Source: JALZKA01 sp963786495 (lineage in GTDB: Bacteria; Actinomycetota; Thermoleophilia; Solirubrobacterales; 70-9). From it: 64,000 nucleotides of DNA. The notes under the pieces were generated by a model. The model saw only the letters and a program-made list of their open reading frames with translations. It had not been told where the DNA came from and did not search any database. Position 1 is the stretch's first letter. Each line of letters starts with the position of its first letter. Shown piece by piece: positions 44,412 through 53,230 of this stretch. Position numbers and translations under genes: made by a program. The stretch covers positions 62,001 to 126,000 of the forward strand of contig CAWAZL010000001.1 in the NCBI GenBank assembly GCA_963786495.1, given 5' to 3'.

Positions 44412-45482
44412 TCAGGTTGCGTCCTCGAAGCCGGTGAGCGCCGCCACCACGAGCTGCGCGATCGCATCGAGGTCGTAGCCACCCTCCTGGACGAACACGG
44501 TCGGCATGCCTGCCGCGGCGAGCATCCGGCCGGCCGCGGCAAAGCCGCCGGCGGTCGCGTTCAAGGGCGCCTCGGGGTCACCGCCCGCGGCGTCCACGCC
44601 TAACGCGACCACCAGCGCCCGGCACGCGCCGTCGATTGACCACGACACGAGCCGTTCGATCGCTTCCACCCACATGTGATCGTCTGCGCCGGGATCCAAG
44701 GGCACGTTCAGGTTCGCGCCCGCGCCCGGACCAGCGCCCGTCTCGCCGGTGAACCCCAGGAAGTGCGGGAACCACCCGGCCGCGGGATCCACGTGGACCG
44801 ATCCGGTCAGGACGGAGCCGTCTTCCCAGAAGATCGATTGGGCGCCGTTGCCGTGATGGGCGTCGATGTCGAGGAGCGCGACGGGGCCTCCCAGCGAGTC
44901 GCGCAGGCGGGCAGCGGCAGCGGCGGCGTTGTTCAGGTAGCACGAGCCGCCGAACGCGTTCCGTGTCACGTGATGGCCTGGTGGGCGGCAAAGGGCATAG
45001 GCGGCCCGCTCGCCTTCGGCAACCAGGTCGGCGGCTGTCAGGGTTGCGTCAACCGCTGCCCGGGCGGCCGTCCACGTCCCGGGGCCGATCAGCGTCATCG
45101 TGTCGAAGCAGAAGGTCCCCGCCCGCGCGGCCATGTTGGTTGCCGGCTCAAAAGGTCGTGAGCCGACCAGGCCGGGGTGGGGGAAGAGATAGGGAACGAC
45201 CCGGTCCTGGCCGGGTTCCTCGGCGAGCCCGCTCGAACGCCACTCTTCCCACGCCGTGCGCAGGTACTCGACCATCGCGGGATCGTGAAGTGACAGCGCT
45301 TCGGCATCGGAATGCTCTTTCGCCGGTGTGATCCGGGTTCCGGCCGCTTCCAGCTCCTGGCGGATTCGCTCGACGCGGTCCGGCAGCTCGGTGCCGGGAG
45401 TGCGAACGCCCACGTACACCTCGCCGCCGGGCTCGTGAAGCCGGTGGCGGTCGCTCCAGACGACTGGCATAGTGACCCCCAT
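44412..45482 (-). CDS. Histone deacetylase-family amidohydrolase (acetylpolyamine amidohydrolase-like)
   Basis: The 356-residue protein has CRPPGHHVTRNAFGGSCYLN, the zinc-ligand stretch LLDIDAHHGNGAQSIFWEDG, GVDAAGGDPEAPL and the tyrosine-bearing QEGGYDLD, all in the order of class II deacetylases. In bacteria these enzymes deacetylate polyamines or other small amides, not histones. It is first in the three-gene minus-strand operon. Its location next to lysine and peptide catabolism genes fits removal of acetyl groups from amines, as an inference. Confidence 0.9.
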   Translation of the reverse strand: MGVTMPVVWSDRHRLHEPGGEVYVGVRTPGTELPDRVERIRQELEAAGTRITPAKEHSDAEALSLHDPAMVEYLRTAWEEWRSSGLAEEPGQDRVVPYLFPHPGLVGSRPFEPATNMAARAGTFCFDTMTLIGPGTWTAARAAVDATLTAADLVAEGERAAYALCRPPGHHVTRNAFGGSCYLNNAAAAAARLRDSLGGPVALLDIDAHHGNGAQSIFWEDGSVLTGSVHVDPAAGWFPHFLGFTGETGAGPGAGANLNVPLDPGADDHMWVEAIERLVSWSIDGACRALVVALGVDAAGGDPEAPLNATAGGFAAAGRMLAAAGMPTVFVQEGGYDLDAIAQLVVAALTGFEDAT

Positions 45483-45499
45483 CCGCGTATCGATAGCAC

Positions 45500-45556
45500 G
45501 CTCGTGCCAGCACCACGTGTGCCAGGCACCACGCTCGGGGCCTGCCCCTTAGCGAC
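45500..45556. repeat. Intergenic repeat unit with GTGCC/GGCAC palindromes
   Basis: The block contains two tandem, slightly different copies of GTGCCAGCACCACG (the second with the palindrome GTGCCAGGCAC), followed by GGGGCCTGCCCCTTAG. The last part resembles the dispersed repeats at 46685 and 57699. It lies in the divergent gap between the deacetylase-type gene and the lysine-catabolism operon. Confidence 0.5.
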
Positions 45557-45644
45557 CGAACTGGCCAACCCTGTCCCCGAAGTTCATCCGAAAGTGCCCA
45601 TTGACGATCGGGGTGCCCGGGAATAGCTTCCTTAACGACCGTTC

Positions 45645-46730
45645 ATGAAGATCGCCACGCACGGAGCGGAGATCGCACTCGAGGTCGGCGCCGACCGTGT
45701 CGTCACCCCGCCAGGATTCCTTCCCCAGCCCGCCGAGAAGCTCGATCCTTCAGGGCCCGTCCGCCCGCATGAGCTCGAGATCGCGGTCGAGCGCCTCTGC
45801 CTCGACTCGACGTCGCACCGCCAGATCGCTGAGAGCGCGGGTGGTGACGCCGACGCGATGGCTGCCCGCATCCTGGAGATCGTCTCTGGGCGGGGCAAGA
45901 TGCACAACCCGGTGACCGATTCGGGCGGGATCCTGACCGGCGCCGCGAGTGCAGTTGGCGCCGAGTTCCCCGACCCTCCGGAGATCGGCACGGCGGTCGT
46001 GACCCTCGCGTCGCTCACCCTGACGCCGCTTCGCCTTGACGAGGTGACCGGCGTAGACCCGGCATCGCCGCAGGTGGGCGTGCGCGGCACCGCGTACGTC
46101 TGCGCGAGCGCCGCGTGGACCGAGCGTCCCGTGGATCTCACACTCGAGAAGGCGCTCGAGGTCCTGGACGTCTGCGCCGCTGCCTCCCACACGCGCGACC
46201 TCGTGCCGGTTGACGGCAGCGTTTGCGTGCTGGGGGCAGGCCACGCCGGGAAGCTCGCCCTCGCTGCCGCGCGCGACGCCTCGCCGGCCTCAACGCTGAC
46301 CGTGGTGGACGTGGACCCGGACGTCGTTACCCGAACCTGCGAGCACGGTCTGGCCGACGTCGGTGTCGCGACCGACCTGCGCGACCCACTTGGTGCGCTC
46401 AGGGCGATCCGGGCGGCTGGGGCGCCGCCGGCGGACCTCACCGTGGTCGTGGTCAATGCGACCGGATGCGAGGCCGCTGCGATCCTCAACACCGCGCCGG
46501 GGGGACGGATCCTCTTCTTCTCGATGGCGACGAATTTCGGCACCGCCGCGCTCACCTCCGACGGGCTGTCGTCCGACGCGCGCATGGTGATCGGAAGCGG
46601 CTTCTCGCCCGACCACGGCGCCTACGCCCTCGACCTGGTCCGGCGAAACCGGGGTCTGCGGGAAGCGATGGGCGTCGAACTGCTGGGGACAGGCCCCTTA
46701 ACAATGGAACCCACCGGGGAGACGGCGTGA
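45645..46730 (+). CDS. kdd: L-erythro-3,5-diaminohexanoate dehydrogenase (Kdd)
   Basis: The 361-residue protein reads SGRGKMHNPVTDSGGILTGA, then a long central domain, and an NAD-binding fold with VCVLGAGHAGKLALAAARDA and LTVVDVDPDVVTRTCEHGLA. This matches the Kdd family of lysine breakdown, which oxidises and deaminates 3,5-diaminohexanoate to 5-amino-3-oxohexanoate. Its partner Kce lies two genes downstream, which strongly supports the call. The stop overlaps the thioesterase GTG start (GTGA). The lysine aminomutases that make its substrate are not in the window. Confidence 0.85.
   Translation: MKIATHGAEIALEVGADRVVTPPGFLPQPAEKLDPSGPVRPHELEIAVERLCLDSTSHRQIAESAGGDADAMAARILEIVSGRGKMHNPVTDSGGILTGAASAVGAEFPDPPEIGTAVVTLASLTLTPLRLDEVTGVDPASPQVGVRGTAYVCASAAWTERPVDLTLEKALEVLDVCAAASHTRDLVPVDGSVCVLGAGHAGKLALAAARDASPASTLTVVDVDPDVVTRTCEHGLADVGVATDLRDPLGALRAIRAAGAPPADLTVVVVNATGCEAAAILNTAPGGRILFFSMATNFGTAALTSDGLSSDARMVIGSGFSPDHGAYALDLVRRNRGLREAMGVELLGTGPLTMEPTGETA
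46685..46704. repeat. Dispersed 20-base repeat, copy 1 (inside the 3' end of kdd)
   Basis: GGGGACAGGCCCCTTAACAA occurs here within coding sequence (read as GTGPLT) and again at 57699-57718 between genes. It contains the palindrome GGGG/CCCC around ACAGG. A related form occurs at 45537. Confidence 0.7.
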
Positions 46731-47110
46731 GCAGTCACGAGGTGCAGATGCGCTGGCGTGACCTGGATGCCCTCGGGCACGTGAACCATCCCGTCGTCCT
46801 GACCTACCTGGAGGAGGGGCGGGACGCGTTCTTGGCACAGCGCGGGATCAGGCGTGACGAGTACGTCGTCGGGCGCTGCACCGTTTCGTACCAGGGCGAG
46901 ATCGACCCGGCGATGGGCTCGGTCATCGTCGAGTGCGAGGTCGCCGAGCTGGGAACGTCGAGCGTGAAGACCCGCGAGCGAATCATCGACTCGGCCGGCG
47001 TGGCGCTGGTGGAGGCCGAGTTCGGGATCGTTCTGTGGGACCCCGAGCGCCGCGCGTCCCGCCCGATCACCGACGAGGAGCGAACCGCGCTCGAGAAGGG
47101 AGATGCATGA
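46727..47110 (+). CDS. Hotdog-fold acyl-CoA thioesterase
   Basis: A 127-residue 4-hydroxybenzoyl-CoA thioesterase-type protein. It starts VQMRWRDLDALGHVNHPVVL, which contains the catalytic Asp and the GHVNH motif, and continues with the central strand GSVIVECEVAELGTSSVKTR. It sits between kdd and kce with overlaps on both sides (GTGA and ATGA). Its job may be release of free acid or CoA from the acetoacetyl-CoA or 3-aminobutyryl-CoA made in this pathway, an inference from position. Confidence 0.85.
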   Translation: MSSHEVQMRWRDLDALGHVNHPVVLTYLEEGRDAFLAQRGIRRDEYVVGRCTVSYQGEIDPAMGSVIVECEVAELGTSSVKTRERIIDSAGVALVEAEFGIVLWDPERRASRPITDEERTALEKGDA

Positions 47111-47934
47111 GCTGGAACTCGGACCCCGTGGTCATCACCTGCGCAATCACCGGCGCGGACGTCTTCCGCGAGAACAACCCGAACATCCCGTACACGACCG
47201 AGGAGATCGCCGACTCCGCGATCGAGGCGGCCGAGGCCGGGGCGACGATCGTTCACCTCCACGTCCGCGAGGACGACGGCACGCCGTCAGGAAGGCCGGA
47301 GCTGTTCGTTGACGTAATCGACCGCATCCGCGCGAAGAGCCCGGTCCTGACCATGGTCTCGACCGGCGGCTCGAACGACATGACGATCGAGGAGCGCACC
47401 ACCGGCCTGGAGGCAAAGCCGGACATCTCGGGAGTCGAGTCGGGGTCTATGAACTTTGGCGACGAGACCTTCATCACCCCGCCGCCTGCGGGGCGCGGGA
47501 TCGCCAAGCGCGCGCAGGACGAGGGCATCGCGCTGGAGGTCGAGGTCTTCGACGTCGGGCACGTGGTCAGCGCCGTGAAGTGGCTCGAGGACGGCGTGAT
47601 CCCGGGCCCGATGAAGATCAACCTCGTCTTCGGAGTGCCCGGCGGCATCGATGCCTCACCCGAGGCGCTTGACGCGATGCTGCGGCCGCTCCCGCCCGAG
47701 ACGTTCTGGACGGTCACCTGCATCGGGCGCCACCACCGCCGGATGCTCGGCCTCGCCCTCCTGAAGGGCGCGCCGGGCATCAGGACAGGGCTCGAGGACG
47801 TTGCATACATCGAGAAGGGCGTCCACGCGCCCTCGAACGCGGCTCTGGTCGAGATGGCCTGCGAGATGACGAGGTCATTGGGCCGCACGGTCGCGACCCA
47901 GGAGCAGGCGAAGGAGCTTTTAGGGCTTGGCTGA
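47107..47934 (+). CDS. kce: 3-keto-5-aminohexanoate cleavage enzyme (Kce, BKACE family)
   Basis: The 275-residue protein has the zinc-binding HLH motif (His50, His52 in TIVHLHVRED) and Glu230 in GLEDVAYIEKG, the expected ligands of the beta-keto acid cleavage family. Other features are VSTGGSNDMTIEER and SGVESGSMNFGDE. Kce joins 5-amino-3-oxohexanoate to acetyl-CoA and yields acetoacetate and 3-aminobutyryl-CoA. It lies in one overlapping operon with kdd, which sets substrate choice apart from other BKACE members. Confidence 0.88.
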   Translation: MSWNSDPVVITCAITGADVFRENNPNIPYTTEEIADSAIEAAEAGATIVHLHVREDDGTPSGRPELFVDVIDRIRAKSPVLTMVSTGGSNDMTIEERTTGLEAKPDISGVESGSMNFGDETFITPPPAGRGIAKRAQDEGIALEVEVFDVGHVVSAVKWLEDGVIPGPMKINLVFGVPGGIDASPEALDAMLRPLPPETFWTVTCIGRHHRRMLGLALLKGAPGIRTGLEDVAYIEKGVHAPSNAALVEMACEMTRSLGRTVATQEQAKELLGLG

Positions 47935-48580
47935 CGCGGCGACAGTTGCCTCGCGCGCAGACCGGCGCTCTTCGCGCCAGCGCGGCCCCGCGACGCGTGA
48001 GGACATCCACGCGGCGGCGCTCGACCTCTTCGCTCGCCTTGGCTACCACGCGACCTCGATGCGGGCGATCGCGGCTGCGGCCGGCATCCAGCCCGCCGCC
48101 ATCTACCACTGGTACCCCTCGAAGGAGGCTTTGCTGGTCCACCTCCAGGACGACTTCATGGACCGCCTCACGGAAAAGCTCGAGGCGGCGATGGGCGCGC
48201 AGGAGCGCCCGGCGCTGAAGCTCGCCGCGGCGGTGCGCGAACACGTCGTCTTCCACGGCCTCAACACGAGAGCGGCGTTCGTGACCGATTCCGAGATCCG
48301 CGCGCTCGGGCCGGCGGCCAAGAGCCGCCTCATTGCCCAGCGCGACGCCTACCAGGACATCTTTATCGAGGCGACGGAGAGCGGCGTGCGGGATGGCTCG
48401 CTCCGCGTCTCGAATCCCAAGGTTGCGATGTACTCGACGCTCCTCGCCTGTACCGGCGTTGCGCTGTGGTTCGACCCGAATGGCTCTCTCTCCCTCGACG
48501 AGGTGGCGGACCTCCAGGTCGAGCTCGTGCTTTCCTCGCTCGGCGCCGAGCCGAAGCTGATCGAAGAGGCGACGGCGTGA
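47927..48580 (+). CDS. TetR-family transcriptional regulator
   Basis: A 217-residue regulator with the N-terminal helix-turn-helix DIHAAALDLFARLGYHATSM, then AAAAGIQPAAIYHWYPSKEA. A helical ligand-binding domain follows. The TTG start overlaps the kce stop by 8 bases and its own stop overlaps the next gene (GTGA), so it is part of the catabolic operon and probably its own autorepressor. A CoA ester or amino acid derivative would be a reasonable effector. Confidence 0.9.
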   Translation: MADAATVASRADRRSSRQRGPATREDIHAAALDLFARLGYHATSMRAIAAAAGIQPAAIYHWYPSKEALLVHLQDDFMDRLTEKLEAAMGAQERPALKLAAAVREHVVFHGLNTRAAFVTDSEIRALGPAAKSRLIAQRDAYQDIFIEATESGVRDGSLRVSNPKVAMYSTLLACTGVALWFDPNGSLSLDEVADLQVELVLSSLGAEPKLIEEATA

Positions 48581-49563
48581 ACCGCGTCAAGCCACCCGCG
48601 CTGCCGGACAATGCGACGATCGCCGTGGTGGCCCCGGCGACGGCGCCGCAAACGCGCTCGGACCTGGAGCAGGCGGTCGACTACTTCGAGTCGCGAGGTC
48701 ATGAGGTGCTCCTGGGGCAAAACGTGCGAAAGGTCCACGGCTACCTGGCAGGCACCGACGCGGAGCGCGCCGAGGACCTCCAGTGGGCGCTGTCCGAGCC
48801 GGGCATCGACATGGTCCACGCGTATACGGGCGGCTACGGAACGGCCCGCCTCTACAAGCTGATCGACTGGGCCGCGGTAGGAGACCCGCGGATCGTCTGC
48901 GGGTACTCGGACCTAACGGCGCTCCATCTAGCGCTTGCGAAGCATGCGAACTGGGTGACCTTCTACGGCCCGAACATCCTGCGCTTCACCAGGCGCAAGG
49001 ACGACTACCCGCTCACGCCCGAGACCGAGGAATGGTTCCACCGGGCGTTCAAGCCCGAGCCTTTGGGGCGGGTGTTCGAGGATCCGGAGAACCCCTACGT
49101 CTTGACTCTTTGCGGCGGCGCGGGGGAGGGCCCGCTTGTAGGCGGTTGCCTGACGCTTCTCGCCTCGAGCATTGGCACGCCTTACGAGTTCGACGCAGAG
49201 GGCTGTGTCCTCATGGTCGAGGACCTGAACACCGACCCCTACCTGGTCGATACCGCGATCAACCACCTGATCCTCGCGGGAAAGCTCGACGGCGTGAAGG
49301 GTTTCGTGTTCGGCACCGACGTGAACCTGAAGGATCAGACGATCCCGGAGGAGCCCCAGTCCAACCTCTCGATCGAAGAGATGCTCGACGAGTTGATCGG
49401 GCCGCTGGGAATTCCCGCGATCGCGAACGTTCCGGTTGGCCACGGGAAGCACATGGCGACGATGCCGCTGGGCGCGCGGGTGCGCGTCGACGGCGACGCG
49501 AAGACCCTCGAGATCATGGAGCCGGCCGTTGAGCGGCCAGGCGAACAAGGAGGAAACGAGTGA
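48577..49563 (+). CDS. S66-family LD-carboxypeptidase / MccF-like protein
   Basis: A 328-residue protein with TIAVVAPATAPQTRSDLEQA, the YTGGYGTARL loop, the catalytic serine in CGYSDLTALHLAL, and the later GGCLTLLASSIGTPYEFD and HGKHMATMPLGARV with the catalytic His. This is the S66 serine peptidase family, which cleaves L,D-peptide bonds of muropeptides or, in MccF, the acyl-phosphoramidate of microcin C. Beside a peptide importer it most likely handles imported peptidoglycan peptides or detoxifies peptide-like compounds. The stop overlaps the start of the binding protein gene. Confidence 0.87.
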   Translation: MNRVKPPALPDNATIAVVAPATAPQTRSDLEQAVDYFESRGHEVLLGQNVRKVHGYLAGTDAERAEDLQWALSEPGIDMVHAYTGGYGTARLYKLIDWAAVGDPRIVCGYSDLTALHLALAKHANWVTFYGPNILRFTRRKDDYPLTPETEEWFHRAFKPEPLGRVFEDPENPYVLTLCGGAGEGPLVGGCLTLLASSIGTPYEFDAEGCVLMVEDLNTDPYLVDTAINHLILAGKLDGVKGFVFGTDVNLKDQTIPEEPQSNLSIEEMLDELIGPLGIPAIANVPVGHGKHMATMPLGARVRVDGDAKTLEIMEPAVERPGEQGGNE

Positions 49564-51389
49564 AACGGTTCAGGGTCATCATGGCGGTCGGGATGGCGAT
49601 CGGATGCGCGGGGGCGGGCCTCTACGGCGCGAGCGCCTCCGCGCAGGACTCCGGTTCAGCGCGGCGAGGAACGATGTCCTGAGGATCGGCTGGTCGCAGG
49701 ATCCGAAGACCCTGAACCCCTTCGTCGGCGTAAACGAGGAGGAGTACACGATCTGGGCGATCAACTGGGAGCTCCTGATCAACTGGGACCCGAAGGACCT
49801 GTCGCCGGCCCCTGGCATCGCCGAGAGCTGGGAGGTCTCGGAGGACTCGAAGACGATCACGTTCAACCTCGTGAAGGGGGCGAACTGGTCGGACGGCGAG
49901 CCGATCACCTCGGCGGACGTCAAGTTCTCGCTCGAGACTCTGGGCGAGGAGGGTCTGCTGTTCACCGGCTACACGAGCAACGTCACGTCGATCAAGACGC
50001 CGGACGAAAACACGGTGGTGCTCGAGCTGAGACGGCCGGACGCCCGGATGATCGGCGGCCTCTACGTCTACGTGCTGCCCGAGCACATCTGGGGAGAGGT
50101 GTCGGAAGACGACCGCAACGGCGCGTACCAGCCCGAGATCCCGATGGTCGGGAGCGGCCCTTACATCGTCACCGAGTTCAAGCGCGGCCGGATCCTGCAC
50201 ATGGAGGTCAACCCGGAGTGGCGCGGCGAGAAACCCGGATTCGAAGAGCTTCAGTTCATCCGTTACGGATCACAGGACGCTGTGGAGCGCGCGCTCACCC
50301 TTGGCGAGATCGACTTCATCACCGAGGTCGAGCCGGCGACGTTCGAGCGCATGAGCAGCCAGGAAGGCATCGAGACGATCAACTCGCCTACGTACGCCTT
50401 CACGGAGCTGGCCTTCAACCTCTGCTCTGCAGAGGACTGCCCCGACGCGCAGTTCAACCCTGCGATCCAGGACGTTGCGGTCCGCCAAGCCACGGCGTAT
50501 GCGATCGACCGCGAGCGAATCAACACGATCGCCACGCAGGACACGGCTTTCGTTGCCCACGGCCTCTTGCCGTCTTTCTACAAGGACTTCTACGAGATCC
50601 CTGAGCAGGACTATCCATTTGACCCGGAGATGGCCGAGCAGATCCTCGACGAGGCCGGCTGGGAGCTGAACTCGGACGGAATCCGCGAGAAGGATGGCCT
50701 GGTCGCCTCCTTCGACCTCTTACGCCCGCTCGGAGTCGCCCTACACCGTGCAGATGGCGAAGCTGATCTCAGAGCAAGCCGCGGAGGTCGGCATCGAGTA
50801 CAACGTCCAGATCGTCTCGACGGACAAGCTCACCGAGCTGACGGTCCGCAAGGAAAACGGCAAGCCGGCGCCGGAGTTCGACGCCTTCATCTGGGGCTGG
50901 GGCGGCGACCCCTATGACCCGAGCTACCTGCTCGGGCTCATGACCAGCGATCAGATCGGCTCGTCATCCGACGCTTTCTACTCGAACCCGGAGTACGACC
51001 GGCTGTACGAGAAGCAGTTGACGCTGGTGGGCGACGATTTGATTGAGGAGCGCCGCGAGGTGATCCAGGAGATGATCGCGATTCTCCAGGAGGACCTGCC
51101 GTACATCACCCTCACGTACGACCCCGATCTTGAGGCTTACAACACCGACGCACTCGGCGACGTCGAGCGAGTGTGTCCGGCGGAGACGGGAACAGCCTGG
51201 TGTCAGCAGGTCTCGGCAGCGCCGCTGGTCGCGCTCGAGCCGGGATCCGGGAACACGGCGGCCGGGACCACGTCAGGGCTGCCCGGCGGCGTTGCGGCGC
51301 TTGCCGGCTTCGCGATCGCAATCGGCGCGTTCATGCTGGGTCGCGCGCGCGGCCGGAGGGACACCGAGCCACTGGAGCTGGATGCGTAG
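49560..51389 (+). CDS. Peptide ABC transporter substrate-binding protein (two frame breaks)
   Basis: The start MKRFRVIMAVGMAIGCAGAG is a signal peptide without a lipobox. The frame changes near 49655, and RNDVLRIGWSQDPKTLNPFV begins a family 5 (DppA/OppA-type) solute-binding domain. A second change near 50730 leads from GLVASFDL into YARSESPYTVQMAKLISEQA and the intact end. Instead of an N-terminal lipid anchor, the C-terminus has a transmembrane helix (GGVAALAGFAIAIGAFMLG) followed by basic residues. Both breaks sit where one base restores the family sequence (for example CTCTTACG for CTCTACG), so error is likely. Confidence 0.82.
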
Positions 51390-51419
51390 TTCCAGCAACG
51401 ACATGAGGGGCGCTACCTC

Positions 51420-52388
51420 ATGAGTGCCCGCTGGCTCGCCAGCAAGCTCGGAGCGGCGGTGGTGACGCTGATCTTCGTGCTGATCTTCAACTTCTTCCTC
51501 TTCCGGGCGGTTGGCGACCCGACGGAGCAGTTGGTTCGGCTGCCCCAAGCCACGGATGAGGAGATCGCTGATCTGCGGGCCGAGTACGGCTTGGACAAGC
51601 CGGTGCTCGCCCAGTTCGCCGACTACGTCGGCGACACCGCGACGCTCGAGCTGGGCATCAGCCAGGAAACGCGCGAGCCGGTATGGGACGAAATCAAGGC
51701 CGCGATCCCGTGGACGCTCCTGCTGGTGGGCGTGGGCACGCTGATCGCCACGCTGCTCGGAGCCTGGATGGGCGTGAAGGCCGCGACCAAACGCAACACC
51801 AAGACCGACGACAGCCTGCTCAGCTTCAGCCTCTTCACCTATTCAGCGCCCGAGTACTGGGTCGGGATCATCCTGATCCTGGTCTTCGCCGTGGCCATAC
51901 CGATATTCCCTGCAGGCCAGCAGATCACGCCCGGGGTTGAGTTCTCCAGCTGGTTCGCCGAGGCGGCGGACGTGGTCGACCACCTCGTTCTTCCCGTGAC
52001 GGCGATGACGTTCCTTTTGATGGGCCAGTACTTCCTGATCATGCGCTCGACCATGGTCGACGTCTTGACAGAAGACTTCGTCACGGTGAAGCGCGCCACG
52101 GGTCTCCCGTGGCGGCGGGTGGTGAACAAGCACGCGGTGCCCAACGCCCTCCTGCCGCTGGTGACGATCGCGGCGATCCAGTTCGGAGCGGTCGCCGGAG
52201 GGGCGGTAACGATCGAGACGCTCTTCTCCTGGCCTGGCTTGGGTGAGCTCTCATACAACGCGATCAACGCCAAGGACTTCCCGGTATTGCAGGGGACCTT
52301 CCTGGTCTTCTCGATCGGCGTCATCCTCGCCAACTTCCTCGCCGACTGCCTGTACTTCTTCCTCGACCCGAGGGTGCAGGCGAAATGA
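51420..52388 (+). CDS. Peptide ABC transporter permease, DppB type
   Basis: The 322-residue permease begins with a transmembrane helix and the conserved RLPQATDEEIADLRAEYGLD/KPVLAQFADYVG region typical of DppB/OppB proteins. The inner-membrane coupling loop contains RATGLPWRRVVNKHAVPNAL (the EAA-type motif). It is followed with a 4-base overlap by its partner permease. Confidence 0.92.
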   Translation: MSARWLASKLGAAVVTLIFVLIFNFFLFRAVGDPTEQLVRLPQATDEEIADLRAEYGLDKPVLAQFADYVGDTATLELGISQETREPVWDEIKAAIPWTLLLVGVGTLIATLLGAWMGVKAATKRNTKTDDSLLSFSLFTYSAPEYWVGIILILVFAVAIPIFPAGQQITPGVEFSSWFAEAADVVDHLVLPVTAMTFLLMGQYFLIMRSTMVDVLTEDFVTVKRATGLPWRRVVNKHAVPNALLPLVTIAAIQFGAVAGGAVTIETLFSWPGLGELSYNAINAKDFPVLQGTFLVFSIGVILANFLADCLYFFLDPRVQAK

Positions 52389-53230
52389 CCGGCTCACGCG
52401 CGAAAGAGCTCCTTCTGGGCAGCTGGCAGGGCAGATTCGGGTTGAGCGTGCTCGTCCTCTTCATCCTGATTGCAATCTTCGGACGTTTGATTGCGCCCTA
52501 CGATCCTGACGCGTCCAGCCTGGACACGCTTGCCCCGCCCAGCTCCGCACACCTCCTGGGAACGACGGAAAGCGGGGCGGACGTGCTTTCGCAGCTCCTG
52601 GTTGGCGCACGCGTCTCGATCGTCGTCGGCTTCTCGGCCGCGATTATCTCGGCGGTGATCGGAGCGGCGGTGGGGCTGTTCAGCGGCTACTTCGGCGGCT
52701 GGACGGACCGCATCCTTGACGGGATCGACAACTGGTTCCTGGTGATCCCCACGCTGCCGCTGATGATCGTTCTCTCCAGCCTGCTGGACCCGTCGCTCGG
52801 GGTATTGATCCTGGTGATCGGCATCACCTCGTGGGCGGGGACCGGGCGGATCGTCCGGTCGCACGTGCTGACCTTGCGCGAGCGGGCCTTCGTCGAGCGC
52901 GCTCGCGCGCTGGGCGCGAGCCACTGGTACATCCTGCGCACGCACATCTTCCCGAACGCCCTTCCGCTCATCTTTGCCAACACTGTGCTGATCATCGCGG
53001 TGGCGATCCTCTCGGAGTCGGCGCTCGCATTCCTTGGGTTGGGCGATCCGACGCAGATCTCGTGGGGGACGATGCTCGAGAACGCGTTCAACGCAGGGGC
53101 GCCCAGCGCCGAGGCCTGGTGGTACGTGATCCCGCCCGGGCTCTGCATCACGATGCTGGTGCTGTCCGTCGCCCTGATCGGCTACCGGTTCGAGGAATAC
53201 GTGAACCCCCGGCTTCTGGAGGAGCGCTGA
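52385..53230 (+). CDS. Peptide ABC transporter permease, DppC type
   Basis: A 281-residue permease with the N-terminal LIAPYDPDASSLDTLAPPSS and HLLGTTESGADVLSQLLVGA motifs of DppC/OppC proteins and the EAA-type loop ERARALGASHWYILRTHIFP. It overlaps both neighbours and would pair with the preceding permease to form the channel. Confidence 0.92.
   Translation: MTGSRAKELLLGSWQGRFGLSVLVLFILIAIFGRLIAPYDPDASSLDTLAPPSSAHLLGTTESGADVLSQLLVGARVSIVVGFSAAIISAVIGAAVGLFSGYFGGWTDRILDGIDNWFLVIPTLPLMIVLSSLLDPSLGVLILVIGITSWAGTGRIVRSHVLTLRERAFVERARALGASHWYILRTHIFPNALPLIFANTVLIIAVAILSESALAFLGLGDPTQISWGTMLENAFNAGAPSAEAWWYVIPPGLCITMLVLSVALIGYRFEEYVNPRLLEER

Noticed and set aside
44412..45482. Eukaryote-like histone deacetylase role
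   Set aside because: Bacterial members of this family act on small acetylated amines, and nothing here suggests chromatin.
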